Assembly: GCF_000278135.1 (NCBI RefSeq)
Contig: NZ_JH725024.1
Coordinates: forward strand, 270,934-334,933
Source: Candidatus Bartonella washoeensis Sb944nv
Lineage (GTDB): Bacteria > Pseudomonadota > Alphaproteobacteria > Rhizobiales > Rhizobiaceae
Reading direction: 5' to 3'
Length of the DNA stretch: 64,000 nt
Shown: in pieces, positions 29,655-40,229 of the stretch
Layout of the letters: each line of letters begins with the position of its first letter
Position numbering within the stretch: the stretch's first letter is position 1
The notes under the pieces: generated by a model
What the model saw: only the letters and a program-made list of their open reading frames with translations
What the model was told of the DNA's origin: nothing
Database searches by the model: none
Program-made: the position numbers and the translations under genes

Positions 29655-30626
29655 ATGCCGAGCACTACCCATTACAATCTGCAAAATTATTGCCTTTCCT
29701 GTGGTTTTATTGGCCATAAACCAGCTTTCGTTTCGGTCGAAGGTTTAATTGTTTTTTTAAACCCAATCCCAAAAACCATTGAAGTTCATCAAGGAATAAT
29801 TTCAAGCCATTTTGCCCATGATAATACAGCGATTATCACTGGTGGAGAAGATGGAAAAGCTTGTCAAACAACAGCAGATGGTCATACAGAAATACTCGGA
29901 CACCAAAAAGGCAAATGGATAAGCAATGTTGCTTTTGGACCACAAAAAGTTTTTGCCTTTTCTTCTTCACGTTTAACATTGGCAAATGTCGGTAAAGGAC
30001 ACCAAGAGCTTATGCATGAACGCAGTGTAGAAGGTCTTGCTTTCGCCCCAAAGGGCTTACGACTTGCCGTTGCCCATTACAATGGTGTTACCCTTCATTG
30101 GTTATCAACACAAACATCTCCAACCACATTGGTATGGAAAGGAGCACATTTTGGCGTTACCTTCTCACCAGATAATCGCTATGTAATTTCTACTATGCAA
30201 GAGAATGCTCTCCATGGTTGGCGTCTCACTGATAATCAACATTTACGCATGAGTGGCTACCCAAGCAAAGTCAAAAGCTGGTCTTGGAGCGCAAAAGGAA
30301 AATGGTTAGCAACATCAGGCGCATCAGCAGCAATTGTTTGGCCGTTTCATACAAAAGATGGCCCCATGGGGAAAACACCATTAGAACTTGGTACACGTAC
30401 AAATGCACTTGTTAGCAACGTTGCATGCCATCCAAGCGAAGACATTGTAGCAATAGGCTTTAATGATGGAGTCATTTTATGCACGCATTTTCGCGATGAA
30501 AAAGAAATCCTTCTAAAAGATTATGGGAAAAGCGCCATTTCCGCGCTAAACTGGGATCAGACGGGACACAACTTAGCCTTCGGGAGTGAAAGTGGTGAAT
30601 GTGGAGTTATAAACATCTCTGTTTAA
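29655..30626 (+). CDS. WD40-repeat protein
   Basis: Predicted beta-propeller of about 324 residues with several degenerate WD repeats, for example SHFAHDNTAIITGGEDGKAC, LRLAVAHYNGVTLHWLS, FSPDNRYVISTMQENALHGW and KSWSWSAKGKWLATSGASAA. No signal peptide, so probably cytoplasmic. The frame extends upstream into the CobW gene (to 29526), but the ATG at 29655, 10 bases after the CobW stop, is the sensible start. The same CobW-WD40 pairing is common in Rhizobiales. Its partners are unknown. Confidence 0.82.
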   Translation: MPSTTHYNLQNYCLSCGFIGHKPAFVSVEGLIVFLNPIPKTIEVHQGIISSHFAHDNTAIITGGEDGKACQTTADGHTEILGHQKGKWISNVAFGPQKVFAFSSSRLTLANVGKGHQELMHERSVEGLAFAPKGLRLAVAHYNGVTLHWLSTQTSPTTLVWKGAHFGVTFSPDNRYVISTMQENALHGWRLTDNQHLRMSGYPSKVKSWSWSAKGKWLATSGASAAIVWPFHTKDGPMGKTPLELGTRTNALVSNVACHPSEDIVAIGFNDGVILCTHFRDEKEILLKDYGKSAISALNWDQTGHNLAFGSESGECGVINISV

Positions 30627-30792
30627 GAAAACAACAATAATCACCACAGATAAAAAGCCGCACAATCCTCCAGAAAAAATTGGGCATACCTCCCCTCTTC
30701 TTCTCTAAAAAATAAACACACTTACAAGGGGTTTTCGATCACAAATAAAAAACCATTTAGATGCAATAGCAATAATAGAATTTTAATAAATG

Positions 30793-30819
30793 AAAAGGCA
30801 ACATCTTCTGCTGCCTTTT
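30793..30819 (-). terminator. Terminator of the first autotransporter
   Basis: On the minus strand AAAAGGCA and TGCCTTTT enclose an eleven-base loop that can pair partly itself. It is 26 bases after the stop codon, with T-rich sequence following. Confidence 0.7.
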
Positions 30820-30844
30820 GGATGAAAATGCATATCACATCTTG

Positions 30845-33829
30845 TTAAAAAAGATAGCGCAAACCAGCAGAAAAACCTACTCCTGAAAATCCAGCTTTGG
30901 TCAGCCGATGCTGATAGACTATATCTCCATGAAGTGTAAATTTCGGAGATACTCGCGCATTAAAACCACCCCCTACTTCTAACGAAGAGCCAAAAGCACC
31001 TAACTGGAAATCTCGTTTAAAAGAAACAAACTGTCTATCTCCAAAACTATGCGAAAAATAAAGCTTACCATAGAAGGAAATCACACGCCTCTCTTCAGAA
31101 GAAGAAAGCAGTTTGCTTAAACGCCCACCAAAACGTACCATCCATTGATCAAATTTTCCCAGATCAACATCAAGATTATCAACATCACGCACATGATCAA
31201 ACTGAAGATGCTGATAAACAAACTGAACCTGTGGATCAAAAATAAAACCATTACACCCTATTGCAAACGTCTTTCCGCTGGTTAAGGAAGCACTTGACTG
31301 CTGCCCCTTTAACGTTGCCACCTTGCCCCGTGCAAAAGTGAAAACATCACCCCTAAAAAGACCATAAGAGAACACCCCATTCATATAAAAACCCCTGTCA
31401 TGCTGCAAACTTCCATAAGCAGCAACAGACCATTTATCAAATGTGCTCTTTTTGCTTTGTTCAACATTTTGAGGATGTAGAGTGAGACTTCCATAAGTTC
31501 CCATAAGCCCAAAGAATGTGCGACTGCATGAACTCTCAATTTCCTTCAGCAAAACACCTGCTTCCAGTGCTGTATAATCGAGTTCGGCTCCATACCCATA
31601 TTCAAAAGCAGAAAGATTTGAAGCATAATGATAACTTCCACCATAACCGCGCGCAAAAAAAACTGAAATTTCATCACCTTTCAAAGAACCATAAGAAATG
31701 CTTCGCATTGTCTCCAATTTTTTATTTTGAGAGGTAAAATCCATCAAACCCGTGTAGAATAAGGCATTTGGCAGAAGGAGATAGGTTGATAATTGCGGAA
31801 CAACCGCTCTAATTCCTAGCTCGGAAGAAAAACCAGGCTTAACAGGAACAGAAGGAGTAGATGACGGATCTACTGGATCAGATGGCGCAGAGGGAGAAGG
31901 CGCAGGTGTAACAGGTGTCAACGGAGTAGATGTAGAATCTACTGGATTAGATGATGTAGAGGAAGAAGGCAGTGGTGTAAAAGCTGTAGTCTCAGAAGAG
32001 TCTGCTTCTGGTTTGATATAGATACCTTCAAGGCGAAAATCCCAAAATTTTCCATCACCTGCAACTAATCTCTGCGTAGCATCTGCTTCCCCAAAAGAAG
32101 AACCTGGACCGTAGCCACGAATACGATATTGATAAGGAAAACCATTTACTGTAGTATAATCATTAGCGAATTTAAAAGAATTTTCCTGTGCTATCCCAGA
32201 AACTTGAATAATTGAAATGCTTTGATCTCTTCCCTCATGGACTTTTTTATCTGGAATTTTTGGAAAATTTTGCATATGAACAAGAGTCGTTCCAGAAACA
32301 TCACCATTAATCAAAATACGATCAGTTTTTTGGGGGTCAAACGAGCCATCATTATTTAAAAATACATTGAGCTTAATCTGAACATTACCCTCTGCACTGT
32401 AAACTTCCCTCGTTAATTTACCCGCGCCCGCTTCATCTATTTTTCTTCCAATGCGCAGCGTTTGATAACCATTGGATACATGTTCATCAAAAACAATCGT
32501 GCTATCAGAAAGGGCTACAGACGAAATAGATGAATCTATAAAATCAAATTCTCTTGACTCCCTGCGTTTGTTTTTCGTTAATACCCATTCAGAACCATGA
32601 ATTAAATAGAGATCAGCAGTCGCTCCTCCATAAACTTGACTACCTCCTCTAAGTTTAGAAGCATCAGCATCCACTCGCACAGAAGAATTATTGACAGCTT
32701 TTAATAATAAATTACCAGATACACTTGTACCCTCTGAAAAACGAATATATGCATTAGCATTATTACTATAGATGACTGTGCTTTCTGGAACTGTAAAGGC
32801 TGTCTTTGACAAATGAACAACCCCTAACCCAGATTCAATTGCTGAAAACTGTAAATTTTCTCTCTCATTTTGAATTAATTGAATTAAGTCTTTAGTAAAA
32901 TACATACCATAGGCTTTATCACCTTTGATTGTAATCGTTGAATCTTGGATATCAACTTTGGTCATCTGAAGGCGACTGAATGAATTTCTACCCCTCTTTT
33001 CACCAGAAGTTAAAACGCCTGGCAAGCTCTTAATCACTAAACCATGAATATCAGTTACTTCAACAGAACCTGTCCTAAAAAGAGTACTCCCACCTTGCCC
33101 CATATCAAAAACTGCTTTGGGGAATATATAATCCTCGGATATAGTGTCATCACCATCAACACCCACCATTCTTTCAGCCTCTCCAATAACCTGAAGAGAA
33201 TCTAAAATAAATCGCCCTCCCCGTTCTGAAGAAAAAGCACTGTTGTTTTTAAAATAAACTGCTCCATCCGAAAACCCAAGTTCTGCACCATCCGTCATTA
33301 AAAAACTTGCTGAATGATTAGAATTCGTCTCAACATGTACAGAAACTAAGGCAACACGTGATCTCTCTCCTGAAGCTATAACAGCCGCCCCCCTGCCATC
33401 AATCACCCCATGGGTCATCTCAATGACCCCATCATCAACATAAAGAGCAACAGGTATATCTTCAAAATATAAACTCTTTAAAACAGCTTTTGCTTTCCCT
33501 TGCACATCTACACCATGTCCAAAACCCTGCTTGTCACTATTGTAAAAAATAATCCTTATTGCATCAACAACCGTATCTTGGCCTCGCACCTGTATGGCAA
33601 TGGGACGAGGAGAAGTCAAAGAAGGAGATACCCCCTCAGGAGTCATTAAATGATAAGTTTTATCTTTAATTGTATGCTTTTGACCATCACTGCATTGATA
33701 AAACTGAGCTTCTGAGTTACACATCTCGACAGGAGCTCCTTTTGCATTAACATCTACAATTTGCAACAAAGGAAGAATAACTGATGCACAGGAATATAAA
33801 AATAAATGATTTTTAAATATTTTCATCAT
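30845..33829 (-). CDS. Type V autotransporter 1 (about 994 aa)
   Basis: Outer-membrane autotransporter. Signal peptide MMKIFKNHLFLYSCASVIL; start at 33829, or the adjacent ATG at 33826. The N-terminal motif is CNSEAQFYQCSDGQKHTI. A beta-helix-like passenger of G/S/T/N/V-rich repeats follows. A distal conserved block is present (QTLRIG at about codon 458, then TDRILINGDVSG, SISIIQVSG, FWDFRLEG at about 600). Then come a Pro/Ser/Thr linker (about 610-660) and the barrel, beginning AVVPQLSTYLLLPNALFY and ending with aromatic Phe (LRYLF). All four members of the cluster share barrel phrases such as RGYGGSYHYAS and LQFD.VRD..N. Likely a surface adhesin or host-interaction protein, by family. Its ligand is unknown. 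Confidence 0.88.
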   Translation of the reverse strand: MMKIFKNHLFLYSCASVILPLLQIVDVNAKGAPVEMCNSEAQFYQCSDGQKHTIKDKTYHLMTPEGVSPSLTSPRPIAIQVRGQDTVVDAIRIIFYNSDKQGFGHGVDVQGKAKAVLKSLYFEDIPVALYVDDGVIEMTHGVIDGRGAAVIASGERSRVALVSVHVETNSNHSASFLMTDGAELGFSDGAVYFKNNSAFSSERGGRFILDSLQVIGEAERMVGVDGDDTISEDYIFPKAVFDMGQGGSTLFRTGSVEVTDIHGLVIKSLPGVLTSGEKRGRNSFSRLQMTKVDIQDSTITIKGDKAYGMYFTKDLIQLIQNERENLQFSAIESGLGVVHLSKTAFTVPESTVIYSNNANAYIRFSEGTSVSGNLLLKAVNNSSVRVDADASKLRGGSQVYGGATADLYLIHGSEWVLTKNKRRESREFDFIDSSISSVALSDSTIVFDEHVSNGYQTLRIGRKIDEAGAGKLTREVYSAEGNVQIKLNVFLNNDGSFDPQKTDRILINGDVSGTTLVHMQNFPKIPDKKVHEGRDQSISIIQVSGIAQENSFKFANDYTTVNGFPYQYRIRGYGPGSSFGEADATQRLVAGDGKFWDFRLEGIYIKPEADSSETTAFTPLPSSSTSSNPVDSTSTPLTPVTPAPSPSAPSDPVDPSSTPSVPVKPGFSSELGIRAVVPQLSTYLLLPNALFYTGLMDFTSQNKKLETMRSISYGSLKGDEISVFFARGYGGSYHYASNLSAFEYGYGAELDYTALEAGVLLKEIESSCSRTFFGLMGTYGSLTLHPQNVEQSKKSTFDKWSVAAYGSLQHDRGFYMNGVFSYGLFRGDVFTFARGKVATLKGQQSSASLTSGKTFAIGCNGFIFDPQVQFVYQHLQFDHVRDVDNLDVDLGKFDQWMVRFGGRLSKLLSSSEERRVISFYGKLYFSHSFGDRQFVSFKRDFQLGAFGSSLEVGGGFNARVSPKFTLHGDIVYQHRLTKAGFSGVGFSAGLRYLF

Positions 33830-33992
33830 AGCTCTATCGTATAAAATATTTTCAATTTTCAAAAATGAATAAAAATTATAGAAATATCAATTAAATATTT
33901 CATTAATAAAAAATACAAAACAAAAGCGTCATTTTAATACTTAAAATTATACTATATACTTATGTACAATTTACCTTATACTTCATCTATAA

Positions 33993-36650
33993 TTAAAATT
34001 GATAACGCACTCCGCCAGAAAAACTGATTCCAGAAAAACCTGCCTTAGTAAGTTTATGCTGATAAACCAAATCAGCATGAAGCGCAAACTTTGAGGACAA
34101 TCGGGCATTTAAACCCAACCCAGCTTCTAGGGAAGAACCAAAAGCACCCAACTGAAAAGCATCTTTAAAATACACCGTTTGTTTTCCTTCAAAACCATGA
34201 GTGAAATGAAGCTTTCCATAAAAAGAAGCCTCACGATCCTTTTCAGTTGCAGAAAATGTCTTGGTCAAACGTCCACCAACACGTACCATCCATTTGTCAA
34301 GTTTCCCCATCTCAATGTCAAAGTTATCAACATCATGGGCCTTACTAAACTGGAGATGTTGATAAACAACCTGAACCTGCGGATCAACAACAAAACCTTC
34401 ATATCTCATTGCTAATGTCTGACCAGCAGTCAAGGAAACACTTAAAGGATTGCCCTTCAATGTTGCTGTCTTGCCCCTTGCGCGGGTAAGAACATCACCT
34501 TTTAATAAACCATAAGAGAAAAGACCATCTACATAAAAGCCTGCATCATGTTGCATGCTGCCATATGCTGTAGCAGCCCATTTATCAAATGCACTTTTTT
34601 GGCTTTGTTCAACATCTTGAGGCTGTAGAGAAAGTTTTCCATAAGTCCCCATAACTCCAATGGATATTGCACTGTCAGCATTTTCAATTGTTTGCAACAA
34701 AACACCTGCCTCTAAAGCGTTATAGGCAAAATCACCACCATAACCATATTCGAACGCGGATAAGTCTGAAGCATAATGATAACTTCCACCATAACCACGC
34801 AAAAATGAAGCAGGTTTTTCATGGATTTTCATCATTCCACTGGAGGTAGCTCGCAATATCTCCAATTGTTTGTTTTGATTGCTAATATCCATGAAACCAG
34901 CGTGGAATATGCTATTTGGCAACAGCAAATAAGTTGGAACTTGCGGAACAACAGCCCTAACAGCTTTTTCAGGAACAATAAAAGTATCTCTATAATCAAT
35001 AGGTGATTGAACATATTGATTTTCGAGACGAAAATCCCAAAAATCTCCGCTACCGTTCACTAATCTTTGAGCAGGATCCGCTTTTCCCAAAACAGACGTT
35101 GGACCATAAGCATAAAGCCCATACTGATAAGGTGAATCCTTTAAAGCAACATAACCACCAGCCAACTGAAAAGAATGTTCTTTCGCCTCTCCAGAAACCT
35201 GAATAATTGAAATACCTTGATTGCTTCCACCACTCCCCGTATATCCTCCTGGACTTCCTGGAACGCTTTGCACGTGTACTATCGTTTCTCCTTCAACATC
35301 ACCATCAATCAAAACACGATCGGTCTGTTGATTTTCTATAGAACCACCAGAATTCAGATATGTGTTAAGATAAATATGCGCACCATCTTGTGCCTTATAA
35401 ACCTCACCTTCTCCTTTTCCAATGTGGAGTGTTTGATAATTACCGGCTTCGCCGGAGTTTGGTTGTTCAAAAACAATAGAACTATCATCAATAAGATGTA
35501 CCAATGAAATTGATGAAACACCTATAGAACCAGAAGAAACAGAATTAAGAAAACTTCCATTTTTTGGTCGCGTTAAAGTCCATTTTGACCCATGACTCAG
35601 CCGAAATTCAGCATCAGAACTTTCATCAATCCGAGTTCCCCCTATAAGTATAGATTCATCAGCTGCAACCTTCACAAAAGAACCATTCTCAACCTTCAAC
35701 AATAAATCTCCAGAAAGTTCAGAATGCTCTAGAACTTGAACAAGACCACCAGATTTTATGCTATAAATAGCTATACTATTTGGAACCGTAAATACGGTAT
35801 TGTATAAATGAACATTCCCTCGTTTAGACAAGTTTTCTTTCGGCAAACTTCCGAATAACTTATCCTCGCCAAAGAAAATATACACCTCTTCTTTCTGATA
35901 AGGATGTCCATTGTACTCATCTTTGCGCTCTTGCTCATTAAAAAAAAGGAACCCATAAGAAGCATTCCCCTCTACTAAAACAGTGGAATCAAGAATATCA
36001 ATATTGCTAACAATTCCCTGAAATGAAATACCATGCGCATTAGAAACCTTAACTTCACCTTTTTTAAACTTGATAAAGCCAGCATGTTCAGACATCTGAA
36101 AAGCTGTGTTTTTATTATGGCTGTTTATATTCGTTACCTGTCTACCCTTTTCGGTAATCGAAAAGTCGCTTAAATAGACCTGCCCGCCATTTCTTGTTTG
36201 AACTCCGATACCATTTGTAAAATCAATCTCCCCTTTTTCTATATCAACGGATCCAAAATTATCAGCCACTATACCATACTTCGAAAAGTTACTATCCAAA
36301 CCACCCCTGTTTAAAGCATCCTGAATAGTTATATCCCACCCTTCAATAAACGTATCTTTTTTAGATGCTTGTATGGCAACTGTTTTATCAGAACTTTTAT
36401 CAGTTACCTTATAAGTTTTTTGTGCAATGTAGTGCACTTTACCATCATTGCACCGATAAGATGAGCCACTTTCATCACATGAAAACTGATTTTCATCATT
36501 TTGTGTCTTATCACCAATAACAGAACGAGCTTGTACCGTAGTATGAGTGGCATTATTATTTTCCACTTTAGCACCTGCATTGTGCACAAAAAACAGAACA
36601 GATGTTGTAACAGCACATAAAGAAAGATGATTTTTAGATATCTTTACCAT
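33993..36650 (-). CDS. Type V autotransporter 2 (about 885 aa)
   Basis: Shortest of the four paralogues. Signal peptide MVKISKNHLSLCAVTTSVL, with the start at 36650 chosen because it matches the leader of the others. Motif CDESGSSYRCNDGKVHYI. Passenger with beta-helix-like segments, then the distal block (NYQTLHIG, TDRVLIDGDVEG, ISIIQVSG, FWDFRLENQYV). It has almost no Pro linker: the barrel (RAVVPQVPTYLLLPNSIFH) follows within 30 residues and ends VRYQF. It lies 163 bases upstream of autotransporter 1 on the same strand. No clear terminator between the two was found, so read-through is possible. Confidence 0.88.
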   Translation of the reverse strand: MVKISKNHLSLCAVTTSVLFFVHNAGAKVENNNATHTTVQARSVIGDKTQNDENQFSCDESGSSYRCNDGKVHYIAQKTYKVTDKSSDKTVAIQASKKDTFIEGWDITIQDALNRGGLDSNFSKYGIVADNFGSVDIEKGEIDFTNGIGVQTRNGGQVYLSDFSITEKGRQVTNINSHNKNTAFQMSEHAGFIKFKKGEVKVSNAHGISFQGIVSNIDILDSTVLVEGNASYGFLFFNEQERKDEYNGHPYQKEEVYIFFGEDKLFGSLPKENLSKRGNVHLYNTVFTVPNSIAIYSIKSGGLVQVLEHSELSGDLLLKVENGSFVKVAADESILIGGTRIDESSDAEFRLSHGSKWTLTRPKNGSFLNSVSSGSIGVSSISLVHLIDDSSIVFEQPNSGEAGNYQTLHIGKGEGEVYKAQDGAHIYLNTYLNSGGSIENQQTDRVLIDGDVEGETIVHVQSVPGSPGGYTGSGGSNQGISIIQVSGEAKEHSFQLAGGYVALKDSPYQYGLYAYGPTSVLGKADPAQRLVNGSGDFWDFRLENQYVQSPIDYRDTFIVPEKAVRAVVPQVPTYLLLPNSIFHAGFMDISNQNKQLEILRATSSGMMKIHEKPASFLRGYGGSYHYASDLSAFEYGYGGDFAYNALEAGVLLQTIENADSAISIGVMGTYGKLSLQPQDVEQSQKSAFDKWAATAYGSMQHDAGFYVDGLFSYGLLKGDVLTRARGKTATLKGNPLSVSLTAGQTLAMRYEGFVVDPQVQVVYQHLQFSKAHDVDNFDIEMGKLDKWMVRVGGRLTKTFSATEKDREASFYGKLHFTHGFEGKQTVYFKDAFQLGAFGSSLEAGLGLNARLSSKFALHADLVYQHKLTKAGFSGISFSGGVRYQF

Positions 36651-37056
36651 AATTTTACCATAATCCCTTTTCACCATCCGATTAAAAGAACTCACATAAC
36701 TCACATATTGCTAAACTATCTTAACCAAGAACCATAATTTAACACACTATGTTAAGCATGCTACATATAATTAATCTGATTTGTATTTTATTAAATGTAA
36801 AATCAAAAAATTCAACTTAAATTTGTAATTTTCACAAAGAATAAAGAACTTGTGAAAATACAATGAAGAAACACTGTGATATAAAATTTTCCAAAAAAGT
36901 AGTTATCCAAAAAAAGCTTTAGTAAGCTGCATGAAGAGTACAAATCTGATACAACGTCTTAAGAAAAACAAAAAAATCGAACCGGAAAACGCATTTAATA
37001 AAGTGCATAAGGTTCTCTCTTCAAAAGAGCTAGCAAACAAAACTTTTGAAGGAAGA

Positions 37057-37087
37057 CAAAAAGCCACAAGCTAAGCTCATGGCTTTT
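37057..37087 (-). terminator. Terminator of the third autotransporter
   Basis: On the minus strand AAAAGCCA pairs with TGGCTTTTT, and the inner bases (GAGCTTAGCTTG) extend the pairing. The T-run follows. It lies about 30 bases after the stop. Confidence 0.75.
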
Positions 37088-37115
37088 AAAGGAATTGATC
37101 AAAAATATAATAAAA

Positions 37116-40100
37116 CTAGAAATGATAACGCAGTCCCCCAGAAAAACTGGTTCCAGAAAAACCCGCCTTGGTAAGCTTGTGCTGATAAGAAAGATTACCG
37201 TGAAGGACAAACTTTGGAGACAATTGAGCATTAAAGCCTAATCCAGTTTCTAGGGAAGAACCAAAAGCACCCAACTGAAAAGCATCTTTGAAATGTACAA
37301 ATTGTTTTTCTCCAAAACTATGAGCAAGATGAAACTTGCCATAGAAAGAAATAACACGCGCATCATCGATTGCAGTAAGCGTTTTTGCTAAATACCCACC
37401 AATACGCGCCACCCACTGATCAAGTTTTCCCATCTCAATGTCAAATTCATCAATATCACGAACCTTATTAAACTGGAGACGCTGATAAACAACCTGAACC
37501 TGCGGATCAAAAACAAAACCTTCATCCCCTATCATCAACGCTTTACCAGCAGTCAAAGAAGCGCTTAGAGGGGCCCCTTTTAATGTTGCCGTCTTACCAC
37601 GTGCAAGAGTGAGAACATCACCCTTAAAAAAACCATAGGAGAGAAGACCATCCACATAAAAACCTGCATCATGCTGCATACCACCATATGCCGTAACTGA
37701 CCATTTATCAAATTTACTCTTTTGGCTTTGTTCAACATCTAAAGGCTGCAGAGAAAAGCCCTCATAAGATCCTATCACCCCAAAAGAAGCGGTCCCATAT
37801 GCATTCTCAATTGTTTGCAGCAAAACACCTGCTTCTAAAGCGTCATAACCAAGATCGCCTCCATAACCATATTCAAGTGCAGAAAGGTTTGAAACATAAC
37901 GATGACTACCACTATAACCGCGTACAAAAAAGGCAGGGTTTTCATCACTTTTCAACAGTCCTCCAGAAGCAATTCTCAAAGCTGCTAACCGCTTACTTTG
38001 ATTACCAATATTCATCAAACCTGTATGAAATAAAGCATTTGGTAAAAGCAGATAAGTCGAAACTTGCGGAACAACAGCCTTAACACCTGGTTTAGGACGA
38101 GGTTCTGGACTAGGTGCAGGACCAGGAGAAGGTGTAGGACCAGGTTCAGGAGCGGGACCAGGTTCAGGAGCGGGACCAGGTTCAGGAGCGGGACCAGGTT
38201 CAGGAGCGGGACCAGGTTCAGGAGCGGGACCAGGTTTAGGACTAATATATTGATTTTCAAGACGAAAATCCCAAAATTCTCCATTGCCCTTGACTAATCT
38301 TTGATCGGGATGCGCTTTTCCTAAATCAGACGTTGGACCATAAGCATAAAGCTTATACTTATAAGGCGAATGGCCCAACGCAACATAACCACCGTCTAGT
38401 TGAAAAGAATCATGCTCTGCTTTTCCAGAAACCTGAATAATTGAAATACCTTGATTATTTCCACCACTCCCCGTATATCCACCTGGACTTCCTGAAACAC
38501 CACGCACATGTACTGTTGTTCTTCCAGAAACATCACCATCAATCAAAACACGATCAGTCTGTTGATTATTAAGAGAACCACCAGAATTCAGATATGTATT
38601 AAGATAAATATACGCACCATCATCTTGTGCTATATAAGCTTGACCCGATCCTTTTCCAATGCGGAGTGTTTGATACTCGTAAGTCTGAGCAGATTTTAGT
38701 TTTTTAAAATTAATAGAACTGCCACCCATAAGGCTTACGAGTGAAAGTGATGAATCACTCGTTAAGTCTCCCGCTCTCTGTTGCAAAATCCATGTCGACC
38801 CCGCTCCCATGTAAAGTTTGGCATTGGAATCATCATCGACATAAGAACCACCTATAAGGGTAGAAGCACTCGCTAAAACTTTCACCAAGGCTCCCTTCTC
38901 AGCTCTCAATAATGAATGCCCTGAAAGGGTACTTTGCATTAAATTAACAACACCAAATTTAGAGTTGGAACTATAAATAGCTACACCATCCTGAACCGAA
39001 AACATCGTTCTTCTTATATTAACAGCCTCCAATTTAGATGTTTTTTCCCCCTCATTTGAATCTTCGTTATTCAAATATTCACTCGACGGCTTTTCTCCCT
39101 TAAAATATATACCATGAGCCCCGTTACCCTGCACCGTAACAGAAGAAGATGTAACATTAACCTCAATTACATCAACCTTATCCGATAAGTTTCTAGGTAG
39201 CAAAATCGAATTAGGAGTAGCTACAGTATTTTCTGACAAAATGCCATGCGCATTAGTAACATTGATAACCCCCTTAAAATTAATAGGACCACCTAGATCC
39301 GTATGCAAAACTGCATGATTCTTGCCTTCGCTACCATTTCCAGTAATCTTAACATCTTCAAGATTCACCTTTCCACCCAATGTCGAAGAAACCCCATGAC
39401 TGTCCATAAAATCAATTGACCCACCCGCTATCCAAATTTTTGAACGGTCATAACTCAAAATACTTGCCTTCGCATCACGTGTCTTGATGTTTGTATCCTC
39501 TAAAAGAAAAAATGAATTCCCTATTGCCTCAACAGCCTTATTAGTCTTCTTAATAATCCCCTTATTCACCTCAATTATCCCATCACTGGCATAAAGAGCT
39601 ATATTTGTATTCCTGATAATTGGTTGTTTCAAAACAATTTTTCCATCCTTTGATACATCTACACCGTGTGTAAAAGATTTACCAGAAACTCTACTTTTAA
39701 TAGTTACATTTTCCCCCGTAACTGTCGTACCTATCCCCTTTACTGTTATTGCAGTATTAGAGGGAGAAAAGTTTTTACTCTTAATCCTATAAGATTTATT
39801 ATCAATTGTGCGGCTCCCGCAACCGTCACACATATAATACAATCCATCATATAACGTAAGTTTCCCACCATTATATTCGACATCAAAACCATTATATTCT
39901 CTACGTCGATTAGACCCCCTATCTCCGCTAAGAACATTATGGTTAAACCCACTAAGAGAGGGGCTATTAGGTTTACGCCTACCAATAGAGTTATTAAGAT
40001 CAAAATTATCAGATCCGCCACTGCTAAGAATTTCGCCAGAAAGAGGACTGAGTCTATTAAGTGAACTAGAGGCAGAGACATTAGATAACACAGGAGCAAC

Positions 40101-40229
40101 CGTGATCTTATAAGGTATTAGCCTAGCCTCCTCTGCATTTGCCCCCTCCCCTACTCCATTTTGGAGTAAAGAAAGAGCAGCCGTTGTGAAAGTACATAAA
40201 TATACGTGATTTCTAAACACTTTAATCAT
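37116..40229 (-). CDS. Type V autotransporter 3 with PEPGPA linker (about 1037 aa)
   Basis: Start at 40229 (MIKVFRNHVYLCTFTTAAL) preferred over an upstream in-frame codon at 40346, because it matches the paralogues' leader. The N-terminal part has an extra Ser/Asn-rich segment before the Cys motif, here altered to YYMCDGCGSRTI. The passenger carries beta-helix-like repeats (VKGIGTTVTGENVTIKS, IYSSNSKFGVVNLMQSTL). The distal block (YQTLRIGKGSGQAY, TDRVLIDGDVSG, FWDFRLENQYI) is followed by a six-residue repeat linker and the barrel (AVVPQVSTYLLLPNALFH), ending LRYHF. Confidence 0.88.
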   Translation of the reverse strand: MIKVFRNHVYLCTFTTAALSLLQNGVGEGANAEEARLIPYKITVAPVLSNVSASSSLNRLSPLSGEILSSGGSDNFDLNNSIGRRKPNSPSLSGFNHNVLSGDRGSNRRREYNGFDVEYNGGKLTLYDGLYYMCDGCGSRTIDNKSYRIKSKNFSPSNTAITVKGIGTTVTGENVTIKSRVSGKSFTHGVDVSKDGKIVLKQPIIRNTNIALYASDGIIEVNKGIIKKTNKAVEAIGNSFFLLEDTNIKTRDAKASILSYDRSKIWIAGGSIDFMDSHGVSSTLGGKVNLEDVKITGNGSEGKNHAVLHTDLGGPINFKGVINVTNAHGILSENTVATPNSILLPRNLSDKVDVIEVNVTSSSVTVQGNGAHGIYFKGEKPSSEYLNNEDSNEGEKTSKLEAVNIRRTMFSVQDGVAIYSSNSKFGVVNLMQSTLSGHSLLRAEKGALVKVLASASTLIGGSYVDDDSNAKLYMGAGSTWILQQRAGDLTSDSSLSLVSLMGGSSINFKKLKSAQTYEYQTLRIGKGSGQAYIAQDDGAYIYLNTYLNSGGSLNNQQTDRVLIDGDVSGRTTVHVRGVSGSPGGYTGSGGNNQGISIIQVSGKAEHDSFQLDGGYVALGHSPYKYKLYAYGPTSDLGKAHPDQRLVKGNGEFWDFRLENQYISPKPGPAPEPGPAPEPGPAPEPGPAPEPGPAPEPGPTPSPGPAPSPEPRPKPGVKAVVPQVSTYLLLPNALFHTGLMNIGNQSKRLAALRIASGGLLKSDENPAFFVRGYSGSHRYVSNLSALEYGYGGDLGYDALEAGVLLQTIENAYGTASFGVIGSYEGFSLQPLDVEQSQKSKFDKWSVTAYGGMQHDAGFYVDGLLSYGFFKGDVLTLARGKTATLKGAPLSASLTAGKALMIGDEGFVFDPQVQVVYQRLQFNKVRDIDEFDIEMGKLDQWVARIGGYLAKTLTAIDDARVISFYGKFHLAHSFGEKQFVHFKDAFQLGAFGSSLETGLGFNAQLSPKFVLHGNLSYQHKLTKAGFSGTSFSGGLRYHF
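38143..38232 (-). repeat. Five perfect 18-bp tandem repeats encoding PGPAPE
   Basis: Unit GGTTCAGGAGCGGGACCA (plus-strand) occurs five times without change, flanked by degenerate copies on both sides. In frame it gives the six-residue repeat PGPAPE in the linker between passenger and barrel of autotransporter 3. Copy number changes would keep the frame and alter only linker length. Confidence 0.95.

Noticed and set aside
38143-38232. Tandem repeats as a CRISPR array
   Set aside because: Units are contiguous without spacers and in frame with a protein. No CRISPR array or cas gene was found in the window.
38064-38297. Plus-strand Arg-Ser-Gly repeat frame (RTRFRSG)
   Set aside because: Antisense reading of the PGPAPE repeats of autotransporter 3.
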